Assembly: GCF_003286085.1 (NCBI RefSeq)
Contig: NW_020825330.1
Location: forward strand, 1,054,001-1,118,000
Reading direction: 5' to 3'
From: Drosophila persimilis
Taxonomy: Eukaryota; Arthropoda; Insecta; Diptera; Drosophilidae
DNA length: 64,000 bases
Positions 13,101 through 25,800 of this stretch are shown piece after piece (within the stretch, counting starts at the first letter, position 1; each line of letters opens with the position of its first letter). The translations under genes and the position numbers were made by a program. Below the pieces are notes generated by a model. It was not told the DNA's origin. It made no database searches and was given only the letters and a program-made list of their open reading frames with translations.

Positions 13101-16100
13101 AATAATGTTTTATTCATTAGCCATATCAGTTATACCGCTTGTTTGTTTTGACCAGTTTGAGATGGAGCGCTTTTGGCCAGCACCAGAGATTACTCACTTC
13201 AAAGCTGATGTCCGATGGCTGATGGAGAGCGACAATTGAGATTTGAAATTCGAATTTGAATTTAAATGGAAATTAACTATGACTTTGACTTTGAATTGAA
13301 ATTGAAACCCAGAAGAGAACGTCTTCTGACTTCACCTAACATTTCACGGTTTATCGACTCTGTGTCTGGGTCTGTGACTGTGTCTATGTCTGAGTCATGT
13401 CATCGATTATGTGCGTCAATTGAATCTAAACGGATTAGTTATGCTAGCTATTGTATCTTCTATCTATATACATTGTATGAAAGCATATCACAATGGCTTC
13501 GCGGTGAGTCAGCAGCAGTGTGGAGCAGTGGGATTGACTGAAATCGATTCGATTGGCATGGCACTCGCATCCTGCTGCTGCTGCTTAGATCATTCAGGCC
13601 TTAAATTGAATTTTTACGCTGCAGTGCTCGCAAAAAAGGAGAACATATTTTCAGCTTAAGCCCCGAAAAATTCAGCGGAACCGAAGGGTACCTATACCCT
13701 ATACCCTAACCCTTCCCATGCCAGGAATATGTTGCAAAATACCGCCCTCTAATACAGCCATTGGATAGGGTGTAGAAGCCACTCTTCTCGTGTGCTTAAG
13801 CTTCCATCAAATTCAGCGAAATTCTCATTAAAAGGCAGCCGACAAACCTTTTTTGGCGTATAATTGGATTTAATGAACTGTCCGTCCGTCCGTCCGTCCG
13901 TCCGTCTGTCCGCCTGACTGTCTGCCTGCCCATTGTTGTGCCCCGCCGCATCGTGACGACGCGTCGATGGGGATTATGCTGATGATGGCCCCATGGCTCG
14001 TTTATGGCAACATCAAGGTAATGCAGACAATGGGGATTACTACTCGTACTCGTAACTGAATGAACTTGAATTCTTCAGTCAGACAAATGCGAAATGCATA
14101 ATGCTTGATGCTAATTTTGACATCGATGCATTCCCTATGAATACGCGAATGAATGGTAGTGAATGATGGAGTGAATGAGCATTGACATTGATCGGGCTGA
14201 AGATGATCTTCTCGGGGGCTGCCTTGGCAATAGCCTGGCGGCATTTTGATGGAAATGAAATCAAATGAAATGAAAGAGGAGATTTCTATTTTGCCCGGCC
14301 TTGACAGGCACTGGTCGTCGGCTCAGCTTTCAGTGGGCTTCAGCTTTACAGCTTTACGGCTTTACAGGTTTACAACCGGAGTGAAGATGTAAAAAATCAT
14401 TCAATTTCACAATCTATTGATAGGCTTTTTATGGCTCAATTGTGTGCGTGCGTTTCGTCGATCGTCGGTCGTCGGTCGTCGATGCGTTTGAGAGAGCTGG
14501 AAAACCGCTTCGGAGACTGAAGTTGGCTTTTCTTTTTTTGGGTGCGTCGCCGTCACCGCCGCCGTTTGCTGACCCATAATACATTGATCCATTGAACAGA
14601 CAGAAAGAGAAAAATACTCGAACACGAAATAAAGATGGACATAATCTCACCCCAACACCCCAGCAGCAGCAGCATCCGGCGACATCAACTTTCGCTTTTC
14701 CTTTCGGTTTCAATTTCGGTTTCGGTTTTTGGTTTTGGTTTCGGCTTTTTGGGTGCACTCGCATCTCTCGTCGCCTGTCACGCCAAATGGCGATTAAGAA
14801 AGCCAGGCCAAGACCAGCAGCCAAGTCAAGGAGTCAAAGGAAAGCCAATCCAAGCCGAGACTCGAGTCCGGGCCAACTGGTTTCCCCCGAAGCCACTCCG
14901 GAGTCAATGACTGGATGACTTCTGCTCCATAATTGGCTACTTTACGTATTTTAATGTTTGCGTGTGTGTGTGTGTTTTGGCCTGGTCAATCCGCTTTTCA
15001 CTCATGCGAACGATTCGGTCAACCATTCATACGAGTCGTGACATCGCTGGACATGCACTGCCAGAAATAATTAGTCGTAGGAGAACTACGTATCCTTTTG
15101 AAAGGCTAATGGTCTCATAAAAATGAGAGAGAACTTTGTGAATTCCTTTCTTTAAGAATTGATCAGTTTTTCCTTACCTGTCCTCACTACTGTCCTTATT
15201 CTGGGGGCCATCAACTTGTCTGAAGAAATATTTTCCAAGAATTCCTGACACTATCTTCTCATTCTCTCATTCTCTCTTAAGGTATATCCCATCCGATCCT
15301 CACTTTGAAGGGGGCTTCTTGCTTGGCTCCTTGCATCGCATTCAAAGCCTTCCGCAATTCATTCACAGTTTGATCGAGCACCGCTTTTCGCCCTGTGCAT
15401 GGTGCATGGGTCTTTGTTTGCTTGTTTGGTTGTTTGTTCTTTTGGGCCAACTAACCCGCTGGCCATGATTCAGATTTTGGGTCGTGTCGTGGCTTTCGAT
15501 TGCTTAATTGAAAATGCCTTGGCGCTTGGCGCTTGGCGCTGACAAAAAACCCTAGCAAATGGGGTAAAAGCGGGGGACAAGATTGAAAGACCGCAAAGCA
15601 AAATCTTTCGCACGGTAATCTTGATGTTGGCCAACAATGCTCAGAGCTTGGCTTTCGCACGGCATAAATCCCGGCTAAATGCAAAAGTTAAATGCATCAA
15701 GTTATCGCCCGATCTGTGGCTGGGGCCATTGTTGGGGGCACACAGGCACAGCCACACAGGGGCACACCCTCGGGATTGGAGATGGAGTGCCGGACAGATG
15801 CATGGTGCTCCAGATCCCGCGAAATTGTTTCAAATGCCAAAAGTTTTCGCTTGCAAGACTCTTCAGCCTTTGGAGCCGCACCTTCTCCTTCTCCCTCTCC
15901 CCCCTAATGGCACACCCACCCACTCCCTATTCCACACAGGGCGTATACGCAACTCTTGGCAGACATTGATCTTTTGCCACTCTTTTTTGTGTACGTTTTG
16001 TTTGTTTTTTGTTTTTTGTTTTTTTTTTTGTGGGGCGTTGACATTGTGACGCGCGGCGGTACGTGAAACGTGACATGACGTGAGGCACATTCTACGTGCC

Positions 16101-16853
16101 GCAGCGGAAATTTCCAGTCAATGCCAGGCCGGCGGTACAGGAGCCAGGGAGGAGCCGGAGAGCCGAAGAGCCGAAGAGCAGGGAGAACGAGAGATGGAGC
16201 GGAACCGTCTTTGAATTTTAAGTTGCAGCTAAAGCCAACTGAACTTTACAGAATACATGCTATACTCGTATATAGACGGTCATGGAATGTGAATGAGTTC
16301 GCGTGTGAGTGCGAGTGTGAGTGCGTACTATGAGTGCACGTGAGATGCAGCTGCAGGCTGCACTGAGGTAGGGATTTCTGAATAGCCCGTGCCTTATCTG
16401 TGGAATGTTTGGACCAAGATTGATTGAACCAAAATTTCACATTTCATTCATGATTCATTCACATACTGACGCTGACTCATGGCTATTCATTGGAGTACAG
16501 TGCCTACAGTAATTTACGAGTACTTGGAATGAGTGCAACTGGCATCCATATGTATTCGAAGCACTCAAGCGATGCAAATACATGCCTCCCAGGCTCATTC
16601 ATGAGTGCATTAAGGGCGCATATTATCGGAGGGAGGCAGCATCTACTATATATGTATGCATGTATGTATATATCTATCTACCATTGATATCGGGTTTCGC
16701 TATTCATGGACTCCGGCTCTCTCGAGGCCATTGTCCGGCGCGACCTGTTCCCAATTCGAGAGCAACTACTCGGACCGAATGGTTTTTCTGAGGCGGTTTC
16801 TCTTCTCTCGTGATTCAAGGTTACCAATAGATCCAGATTTTATGCAAAGCAAA

Positions 16854-16886
<33 letters not shown>

Positions 16887-19800
16887 CAGCCTCTGGGAAA
16901 TTGCAAATATGTACGCAATATTTGTGGTGTTTTTGTTTTTGTATTTTTAGCAGCGTAATGCTGCGATGCCTTACGTAAGCAACGGGCTATCCAGCTGCAG
17001 TTGCAGTTGCAGGCGAGTACTCGTATATGTGCCACAGTTGATCTGTCTCTGCCTTTGTATCGTTTCATGTGTTGCAACTTGTCGTCGTCTGCGTCGTCGT
17101 CGTCGTCGTCGTCGTCGGCAGCAGCAACTTGTCCATAAATTGTGCCGCAGTCTTTTACAGCCGCTGGCTGTAAATCCGGCCAAAAACGATTCTCAATTTT
17201 GGCCCGCTGAATCTGTTGCAGTTGTAGTTGACGCTGCAGTAGCAGTTGCAGTGGTGGGCTGTGTGTGTTTTGGGGCGCCCTGCAGCAACACACATCACAT
17301 CAAATCACACAACCTGCCTGCCTGCCTGCCTGCCTGCCGCCTGTCCATCCAGATCCAGATTTAATTGCCAGCCATTCGCAGCCATTAAAAGATGCAGAAA
17401 CTAAGCCAAAAACCAGGCGATAAATAGTGCCAGCAAAGCCGAAGATTCCGATACTCTAATGCTGGTCACTCGGCTTAGAAGATTCAAGTGCTTTTTCCTC
17501 TAAGTACTCTTTGGATTTAGTACTGTGTTTTTCTATAATATCCATGGCTTGTGAAGTCTAGCAAGTCTGATTGTAGTATGGACTGATTCCTTACTTTTGT
17601 AATGCTCAATAGGATACATGTGTACATACTCGTATATGGTAAGTATGCTCCATGAAGAGTTATACCTTCTATGGACTAAAGTAGCCCCATTCAAAGACCA
17701 AAACCCGAGCAAAACTCTATCAAATGTGGCATTTGCCTTTAGGTACATGTGTTGCAGACGCCTGGTGCTTGTTGTTGTAGTTGGTGGTGGCACTTTTGTG
17801 TTCACTTTGCGTAAAATCGACAAATTTGTCAAGCCAAGTCGCGACGGCCAATCAATGCGAGTGCTCATGCGCATTGTACAATCCAAATTGTTGTCATTTC
17901 ATTTTCATTCAAGTTGTTGTTGTTTTCTTGTGGATACTCGATCTTTTTTTTGTGTTTTTTTTGGCATGCAATTTTATGTAAGCAGCTGCTGCAGTCAGCT
18001 GCCATAAAGAAATGTTAAGCAATGCGTAAGAGGCAACAGCAAAAGCAACAGCAAACAGCCACAGCAACAGAGCACTGAAAGCCATGTAAATGATGGCTAT
18101 ATATAAATGTAAATGGCCAAAGAGTTCCATAAACATTTCTTGTTTAGCTTTATGCTGGGTTTTGGTCCAATGACCCAATCAATGTCTGAACGCTCAGTAG
18201 GTAAATGTGCCATTACCCTCTACAGACATACTCGCTCCACGTATCCCCCATATCCCCCATATCCATAGAATGCCTTGAGTACAGGCAAAGTAGCCACTTG
18301 CCGGATATGGATACGGCTGCGATTTACGGCATACGGCATACGGCATTCGGCATACGGCATACGGCATTCGGCTTAAGGGGGAAAGCTTCAAGTCCTCACT
18401 AGAGAGTGTGTTGATGGGTTTTCTATACCGCATACGCATACGAGTATTGTATTGCAAAAATCATTGCTTTTTGGCTCCAAAGAGTGCACAAAGAGCACAA
18501 TTCTGTGCTCGGATAAAGTGGTTCTCCTTCTCAATGGTTTTTTTAGTCGACATTTAAGTATTGCCGTCCGTGTCTGAATTCTTTTGGTCTCCCACATGAC
18601 GATCTTTCAAGAGTTTTTTTGTTTTGTACTATTCTTGGAGAATTTGTATGTCTTTTGTTTCCAGTATTTTGTTGATATTTATCAGACCCGAATGAATAGC
18701 CTTCTTGGAATAAACTCTTCCGCCCAACAAAAATCGTATCTTGATAGTTTTCGCAGGTCAGGTACATTTCCTTTAATATGATTTAGGTTATTTTTATATC
18801 GATAATTGCTTCCAGCATTCAGCAGAGACCTTTGACAAATAGAAAGTTTCGCCCTCGGGCCCGACAGACTTTTTGATTAGCAAAAATTCACTTTTTATTC
18901 ATCGGTAGGGGACTCTACCCCCCATGTACACAAATATCACAATATAAGTACGAGTGTGTATGTATTCATCTGCGACTGTGCATTGGGGGCTTTGCTAATT
19001 AGTTATGAGAGCCCACACGGCCAGCGATGCCGTGGATGATGGTTCAACCTGTTCGGAGATGTCTTCATGGCAGATGTTTTCGCTGCCCGATGATGTTTTA
19101 CATGGGGACTTGATCAATTTTGTTTCATGTACAATTCACTTCGATGAATGAACGCACACAGACACACACACACACCTCACTCACACGCACGCACGCACGC
19201 ACGCACGCACGCACGTGTGTGTTTTGGGGCAAAAAAAAACCGGCATGGCTAACACGCACACACACTCGCTATCGAAGTCGTCTAGGGGCAGCAAGTTTTT
19301 GTTTTTGTTGGCTGCTTATGTAATTCAAGCTGTTTCTCTTTCTGCTGTGTGTTGCTGACCAAAATCCCAAAACAGATTTTGGGCCCATTGTGGCTGTTGT
19401 AACACTTTGGCATTTTAATATGAAAATCCGTTTAAAATATCCGTATATTTACGAGCCATGAGTCACAGAGTCTGAAGACTGGAGACTGGAGGCTGGAGAC
19501 TGGAGATTGCAGACACTGGAGACTGCAACCCTATGGATGATCTAATTTCTGTGTTATGCCGAAGCAGAAAACATAAGGAAGTTTTCTTCCACACAGACTC
19601 GTAACACAAACTGGGCGTGTCCGTCGCAATGGCATTTGCATTTACATTTCCATTTGAATTTGCATTTCATCAATTCCGTCCTATTTGCATATGGAATTCA
19701 TCCCCACAGATCATCTCTTCTCTTGTACGAGCATGGGGTTATGTAAGCCGCATGCTGTTGATAGACGCCGACCTTCATGGGAACCTTTTCGAGCTTCGAG

Positions 19801-22800
19801 CTTCGAGCTTCGAGCTCGAGTCTTTCGAGTGATGATCTTTTGTCTTTTGTGTATCGCCCAGATTTATGCGGATCTGTCCATCGATGTCACTGTGTCAATG
19901 CTGCTGCCACCTGCCAACCTGCCTTCCAGTATGATAATTGCTTCCGCCTTGAGATCCAAATTAAAGCGAAAATAATTACGTACACCCAGATTACACTTAT
20001 ATTTTGAAATTTCCATGCAGTTTTGTCCCGATATTTCTTTTAAATTGATTGAAACTTAACTAATTTCCCCATTTAAATAAGCACAAGTTGACTTTCTCTG
20101 GTTGTTTTAGGTGTTTTTTAGACATGTTTTCCTTTACTGTTTTCTCCCGTATAAAAGATGATTCTTGATAAAACGTTTCTGCCACATATTTTCGGACTTT
20201 GTGGGGGCGGGGCGGAGTTTCGAAATGCACTTTTAACAGTGATGGGTTGGTATCTTTCTACTGCTTTTCTGCCTCTGATTTTTCTCTCAGTGTAACAATT
20301 ATTAAAAAACGGTTCCTCTTGGTCCTTTTGATTTTCATTGCAGTTCCGGCGTGGAGCGGCCTGGCAAACGCTCTTCCTGCTCTGCGCACTCGCATATTGC
20401 ATAAATGGTAAGTGCTCCACTACAAAAGGGTTTCCGAATGATACTCGTACACGACATGAATTTTCAATCCGACCTGATTCGATATCCGAAAACAGAGGCC
20501 AGCAGCGAGGGTCGTGTCGTTTGCTATTACACGAACTGGAGCGTCTACCGGCCGGGTACGGCCAAATTCAACCCGCAGAACATTAATCCATATTTGTGTA
20601 CACATTTGGTCTACGCATTCGGTGGATTCACCAAGGACAATCAGATGAAGCCCTTTGACAAGTACCAGGACATTGAGCAGGGTAAGCCCCATCCACCAAT
20701 GTCCAATGTTAATTCAACTCGATTTTAATTTCCTGTCTGTCTACATCCATCCCCTGACCCCTGCCAGGTGGATATGCAAAGTTCACCGGCCTCAAGACCT
20801 ACAACAAGCAGCTGAAAACGATGATTGCCATCGGTGGGTGGAACGAGGCCAGCTCCCGGTTCTCTCCACTGGTGGCCAGCGGCGAGCGTCGCCAGCAGTT
20901 CATCAAGAATATCCTCAAGTTTCTGCGACAGAATCACTTTGATGGCATCGACCTGGACTGGGAGTATCCGGCCCATCGGGAGGGCGGCAAGTCTCGTGAC
21001 CGCGACAATTACGCCCAGTTTGTCCAGGAGCTGCGGGCGGAGTTCGAGCGCGAGGCCCAGAAGACGGGACGCACTCGGTTGCTCTTGACCATGGCCGTGC
21101 CAGCGGGCATTGAGTACATCGACAAGGGCTACGATGTGCCCAAGCTGAACAAGTATCTGGATTGGTTCAATGTCCTCACCTATGACTTCCACTCGTCGCA
21201 CGAGCCCTCTGTGAACCACCACGCCCCGCTCTACTCTCTGGAGGAGGACTCCGAGTACAACTACGATGCAGAGCTGAATATTGTACGAGCACCTGACAGA
21301 GCCGCTTAACTTGAGAGGCACTATTCTAATGATGATCTGCTCTTTCCAGGATTACTCCATCAAGTACTACCTAAAGGCGGGCGCCGATCGGGATAAGCTC
21401 GTGCTGGGCATTCCCACCTATGGCCGGTCCTACACGCTGATCAACGAGGAGAGTACGGAGCTGGGAGCCCCCTCGGAGGGTCCCGGTGAACAGGGCGATG
21501 CCACGCGGGAGAAGGGCTACCTGGCGTACTACGAGGTGGGTTGGCTATTAAACACTCCCAATCAAGTGAATCATTTTTATCTTCCTCCACTCACTTACAG
21601 ATCTGTCAGACGCTCAAGGACGACCCCGAGTGGACGGTGGTGCAGCCGAATGCCAATGTAATGGGTCCATATGCCTACAGACGCAACCAGTGGGTTGGCT
21701 ACGACGACGAGGCCATGGTACGGAAGAAGGCCGAGTATGTGGTTGCTCACGGCCTGGGCGGCATCATGTTCTGGGCCATAGACAACGACGACTTCCGCGG
21801 CACGTGCAACGGCAAGCCATATCCCCTGATCGAGGCTGCCAAGGAGGCCATGGTGGATGCTCTTGGGTATGTGTGGGTTGTCGGGGGCCTCTGGGCACTA
21901 AGCGAACTCTCTTACCAATCCTCCCTCCTTGCAGTTTGGGCATCAACGAGGTGGCCAAGTCGAACGGACCACAGAAACCGTCGCGTTCCCGCAGTCGCGA
22001 CAATGCCGTACAGAATCGGAACCGCCTGAATACCAAGACAGAGGCCCCAACGCCGGCCAGCTCGAGGAGAGGTCCCAGCGGTGGACGTCGCACCAGCAGC
22101 ACAGCAGCACCACCGCCTCCCAGTACCACCTTTAGGCTGACGGAGGCCGATGGCTCCTCGCTGTACATTGGAGGCCGGGGCTCGACAACACCAGCGCCGC
22201 CAACCACCCCCGATCCGGGCTCGGATTTCAAGTGCGAGGAGGAGGGCTTCTTCCAGCATCCGCGAGACTGCAAAAAGTACTACTGGTGCCTGGACAGCGG
22301 CCCCTCGGGCCTGGGCATCGTGGCCCACCAGTTCACATGCCCCTCGGGACTGTACTTCAATCCGGCTGCGGATTCCTGTGACTTTGCCCGCAATGTGCCA
22401 TGCAAGACCAAGAAGTGAGTGTCTGGGCAGTCTCTCTCATGAACACGCTCTAACCCCCTAAATCTCCCTCGTAGATCCACCACAGCGTCTCCACCAGTGA
22501 CCTCCACGACAACGACGACTACAGTGCGACCCAATCGGTTGACAGCGGCCCCGCCAGCAAGACCCATCTATGCACCACGCACCACCAGCAGCACCAGCAC
22601 CACCTCGACCACAACCACTGCAGCGCCACCCGCTGAAGATGAGCTGGAGTATGAGGAGGAGGGCAGCGTCAGCGACGATGAGCCGTCGCCAGGGGAAGAG
22701 GATCCGCAGGTGATCAAAGAGCTGATCGATCTCATCCGGAAGGTGGGCGGCGTGGAGCAGCTGGAGAAGCATCTGCTGCGAAACAAGGACGGCTCCATTA

Positions 22801-25800
22801 CGCTCAAAGAGAACTCCGCCAGCGGTGCCCCGACCACACCCTCGACCATTAGCAAATCTCTTTACGATCGCGTGCTCAGTAGGCCCGGTACTCTCAATTC
22901 CTTCACGCGTAATCGACTGAAGATCAACGAATCTCCAGCTTCAGCCCCAGAGACCAGGACCGAGAGCAACAGCTCCTCCAACGCCAACTACTCCAAGTAC
23001 TCCTCGGTGTTGAGGGGCAACAGTCGTCAAGGACCACAGAACGAGGGCATCGAGAAGCTCGCGGAGTTCGATGGCTTCCTGAAGGAGCGAAAGCAGTATG
23101 TGACCATCAATCGTCATCGTTCGTCGAGCCAGGGTGAGTCCGAGGCCCAGTCAGAGTCCGAGGAAGCAGTCGAGGAGCAGTCCGAGCCGGAAACCACCAC
23201 CCGACGACCCATCAGTGCCGCCACGCCATCGTATACCAGCTTGCGACGTTCCCGACCCTCAACCACAGCGGCCTCAGCCGCAGAATCCTCCCAGGAGGAG
23301 GAAGAGGAGGAGGAGCAGGTGGTGCAGTCGCTCAGCCAAGTGAAGTCCTATGCCACCTTGAGCCGGACGCGTGGACGTGGCACCACAGAGAGGCCGGAGG
23401 CAACCACAACCAGCAGCACGGAAACGGAGTCTATCTTGAGTTCGACAACTAATCGGTGAGAATCTTCCTTTAAAACATCCGAAATGTCCGACTCTCACGT
23501 TTTACTTTCAGCTACAAATACTTTGAACGCACAAGGCCCACGAAGAGCGGCAATGTAGAGGATGCTGCAGCAGATCCCGAGGAGGATGAGGAGGAGTACG
23601 AGGAGGATGAACCGCAGCAAAATGTCACGGTACAGAGCAAACAAAGTCTCACAAGCCACAACCAAAACACACGTAAATATGCGAGCATTGGTCGCAGTAG
23701 AACAACAACCATTACAGAAACACCACCAGAAACCACAACAGCAACCAACAACGGCACAGAGACTGCCAAGGCCAGCACCACCACCACCAACAACAACAAC
23801 AACAACAACAGCAGCTACAATGTGAAACAGAATAACAGCAAGAACCCAACAATACCAACAACAGCAGAAAGCACCACAACACCTCAACCTCAACCACCGA
23901 GCACCACCCAACCAGAAACCACAACTAACGAAACCCCTGAACCAATTGAAAGCACCACTTCAACCACTAACACCCAGCATACCTCACCCACAACCCCAGC
24001 CACACCCACACCCACAACCACAACCACAACCACACCTAATTTAGGATCCACCAGCATTGACTCAGACTCATTGGCAACCGATGAACCACTGGGCGATGCC
24101 TCCCCCACTATCCCATTAGTCCTAGACGTAGCCACCAGTACTACAACAACGACAACAGAGACGGAACTGGGAACAACAACACCCACAACAACAACCACAA
24201 TCACTGGCAACACCGAACGAAATGACGTGGACGTGGACGACAGTGACGACAGCGAGGTAACAAAAACCAAGACACAATACACAAAGTATGCAACCACCAA
24301 TCGCAGGCGTGTGACAACAACAACCACAGCTAAAACGCCGACAACAACAACCACAAACAACAACAACAATCCAGAAGCTGCGATCGATGCTAGTCGAAAC
24401 GGTTTGAATAGCATTAGCAATCCTAACGTAAATAGCATTAGAACCACCTACTCTGGTAGAAGGCAACCACAAAGAACCACACAGACACAGACACAGACAA
24501 CAACAACCACAGAACCACCCACCACCACTAACCCGAATACGCTGGGTAGCGTATCTAGTCCGAGACCCTTTGGTTATCCCAGACGGCGCACACGACCCAC
24601 AGTCCAAAGCACAACCACTAGCACCACTACGATAAACGATAACGCAAACGATAACGATAACGCAAACGATAAACAGATAACAGATGCAGTTGTGAATGTA
24701 GTGAAGAAAACACGACTATCCCAAGTGGATAGGCCCAAGGTGAGTGCCAGTCTTACCGCCGAAACAACCACCACCAATACAATCAATACAACCACCGCAA
24801 CCAGTGCACTACAGCACCACCAAAATGTAGAAGTAGACGTAGATGGTAATGGTGGCAATAGCTTAAGGCATGACGTAGTTAGAACTATTATAAGTAAACC
24901 CCATAATGACGCAGATGCCGACGAGATCTACACCAAGACCAAGTACACTTGGCGCTCGGTGCGACTACCCACGGGAGCACGACGTCCGGCTGGAGCTAGG
25001 GCTGGGACGGGGCCCAATGCCCTGGCTGGCGAGGACAAGGACACACGTAGGTACGCAGGCAAGCAGCTGTCCGCTGATGATAACGATGACGAGGAGCAGC
25101 AGTTGCCCTCCAAATACCGCAGTCGCCGACTGAATTCTGCGGAAGAAGAGTCCGAAGCAGCCTTTGAGTCATCAGCTTCCGTTTCCTCTTCGGGCTCGCG
25201 CAACTATAAAAACATTCAACGCACTGCCAGCCGAGAAGGAGGAGCTTCATCAAATGACCAGCAGATCCGGTACCAGGCCATTAGCCGTGACACCGAGGGG
25301 GCCGCACACCTCACCGCCGGGCGCAGCTCGAGCTTCGTGAGGGATTTGGGGGGGGCCACGAGGCCACCACGCAACTACCAGCCCATTTCCCGGGGCGGAA
25401 AGATTGTGGTGGAGACCACCACCGAGGACGAGAATGTTGCCGCCGAAGTGATCGACGATGAGCTGCCAGCGGCGGCACGTGGCAGGACCAACGCACCCGC
25501 CGCCAGCTCCATCAATGCGGATGACAGCAACACGGCGACCGAGCAAGAGTCACCGGAGATTGTCACGGCAGCTGATCCTGAGCCACAGATTCTGAACCTG
25601 GCTGAGGTAACCACTCTCCCAACGATGGAAGACAGCGACAGCAGCACCACTGAAGCATCCTCCAACAGCACCACTACTGAAGCATCCGCCAGCAGCACCA
25701 CAACTGAAGCATCCTTCAGCAGCACCAGCACTGAGGCCGTCTCCAGCAGTACCACCACTGAACCATTTGCTATCAGCTCCACAGAGGATACTATTGTGGA

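Larger units (their letters stand above)
7177..20343 (+). other. Cht6 intron 1 (13.2 kb), noncoding
   Basis: The intron runs from the GTAAGT after the Met-Leu-Pro exon to the pyrimidine-rich CAG before the signal-peptide exon. No convincing coding exon or RNA gene was seen inside it. It contains many simple repeats, listed separately, and repeated TACTCGTA words. Its size next to the tiny first coding exon makes it the natural place for Cht6 enhancers, which is inference. Confidence 0.75.

Noticed and set aside
3324..20343. Transposable elements in the long noncoding stretches
   Set aside because: No reverse transcriptase, transposase, long terminal repeat or long inverted repeat was recognised; only simple repeats were found. 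Short degraded elements could be missed by eye.
23630..24914. A retained intron within the Asn/Thr-rich part of the Cht6 tail
   Set aside because: Plausible GT and AG ends exist, but the 1,285-base length is not a multiple of three and removal would break the frame.
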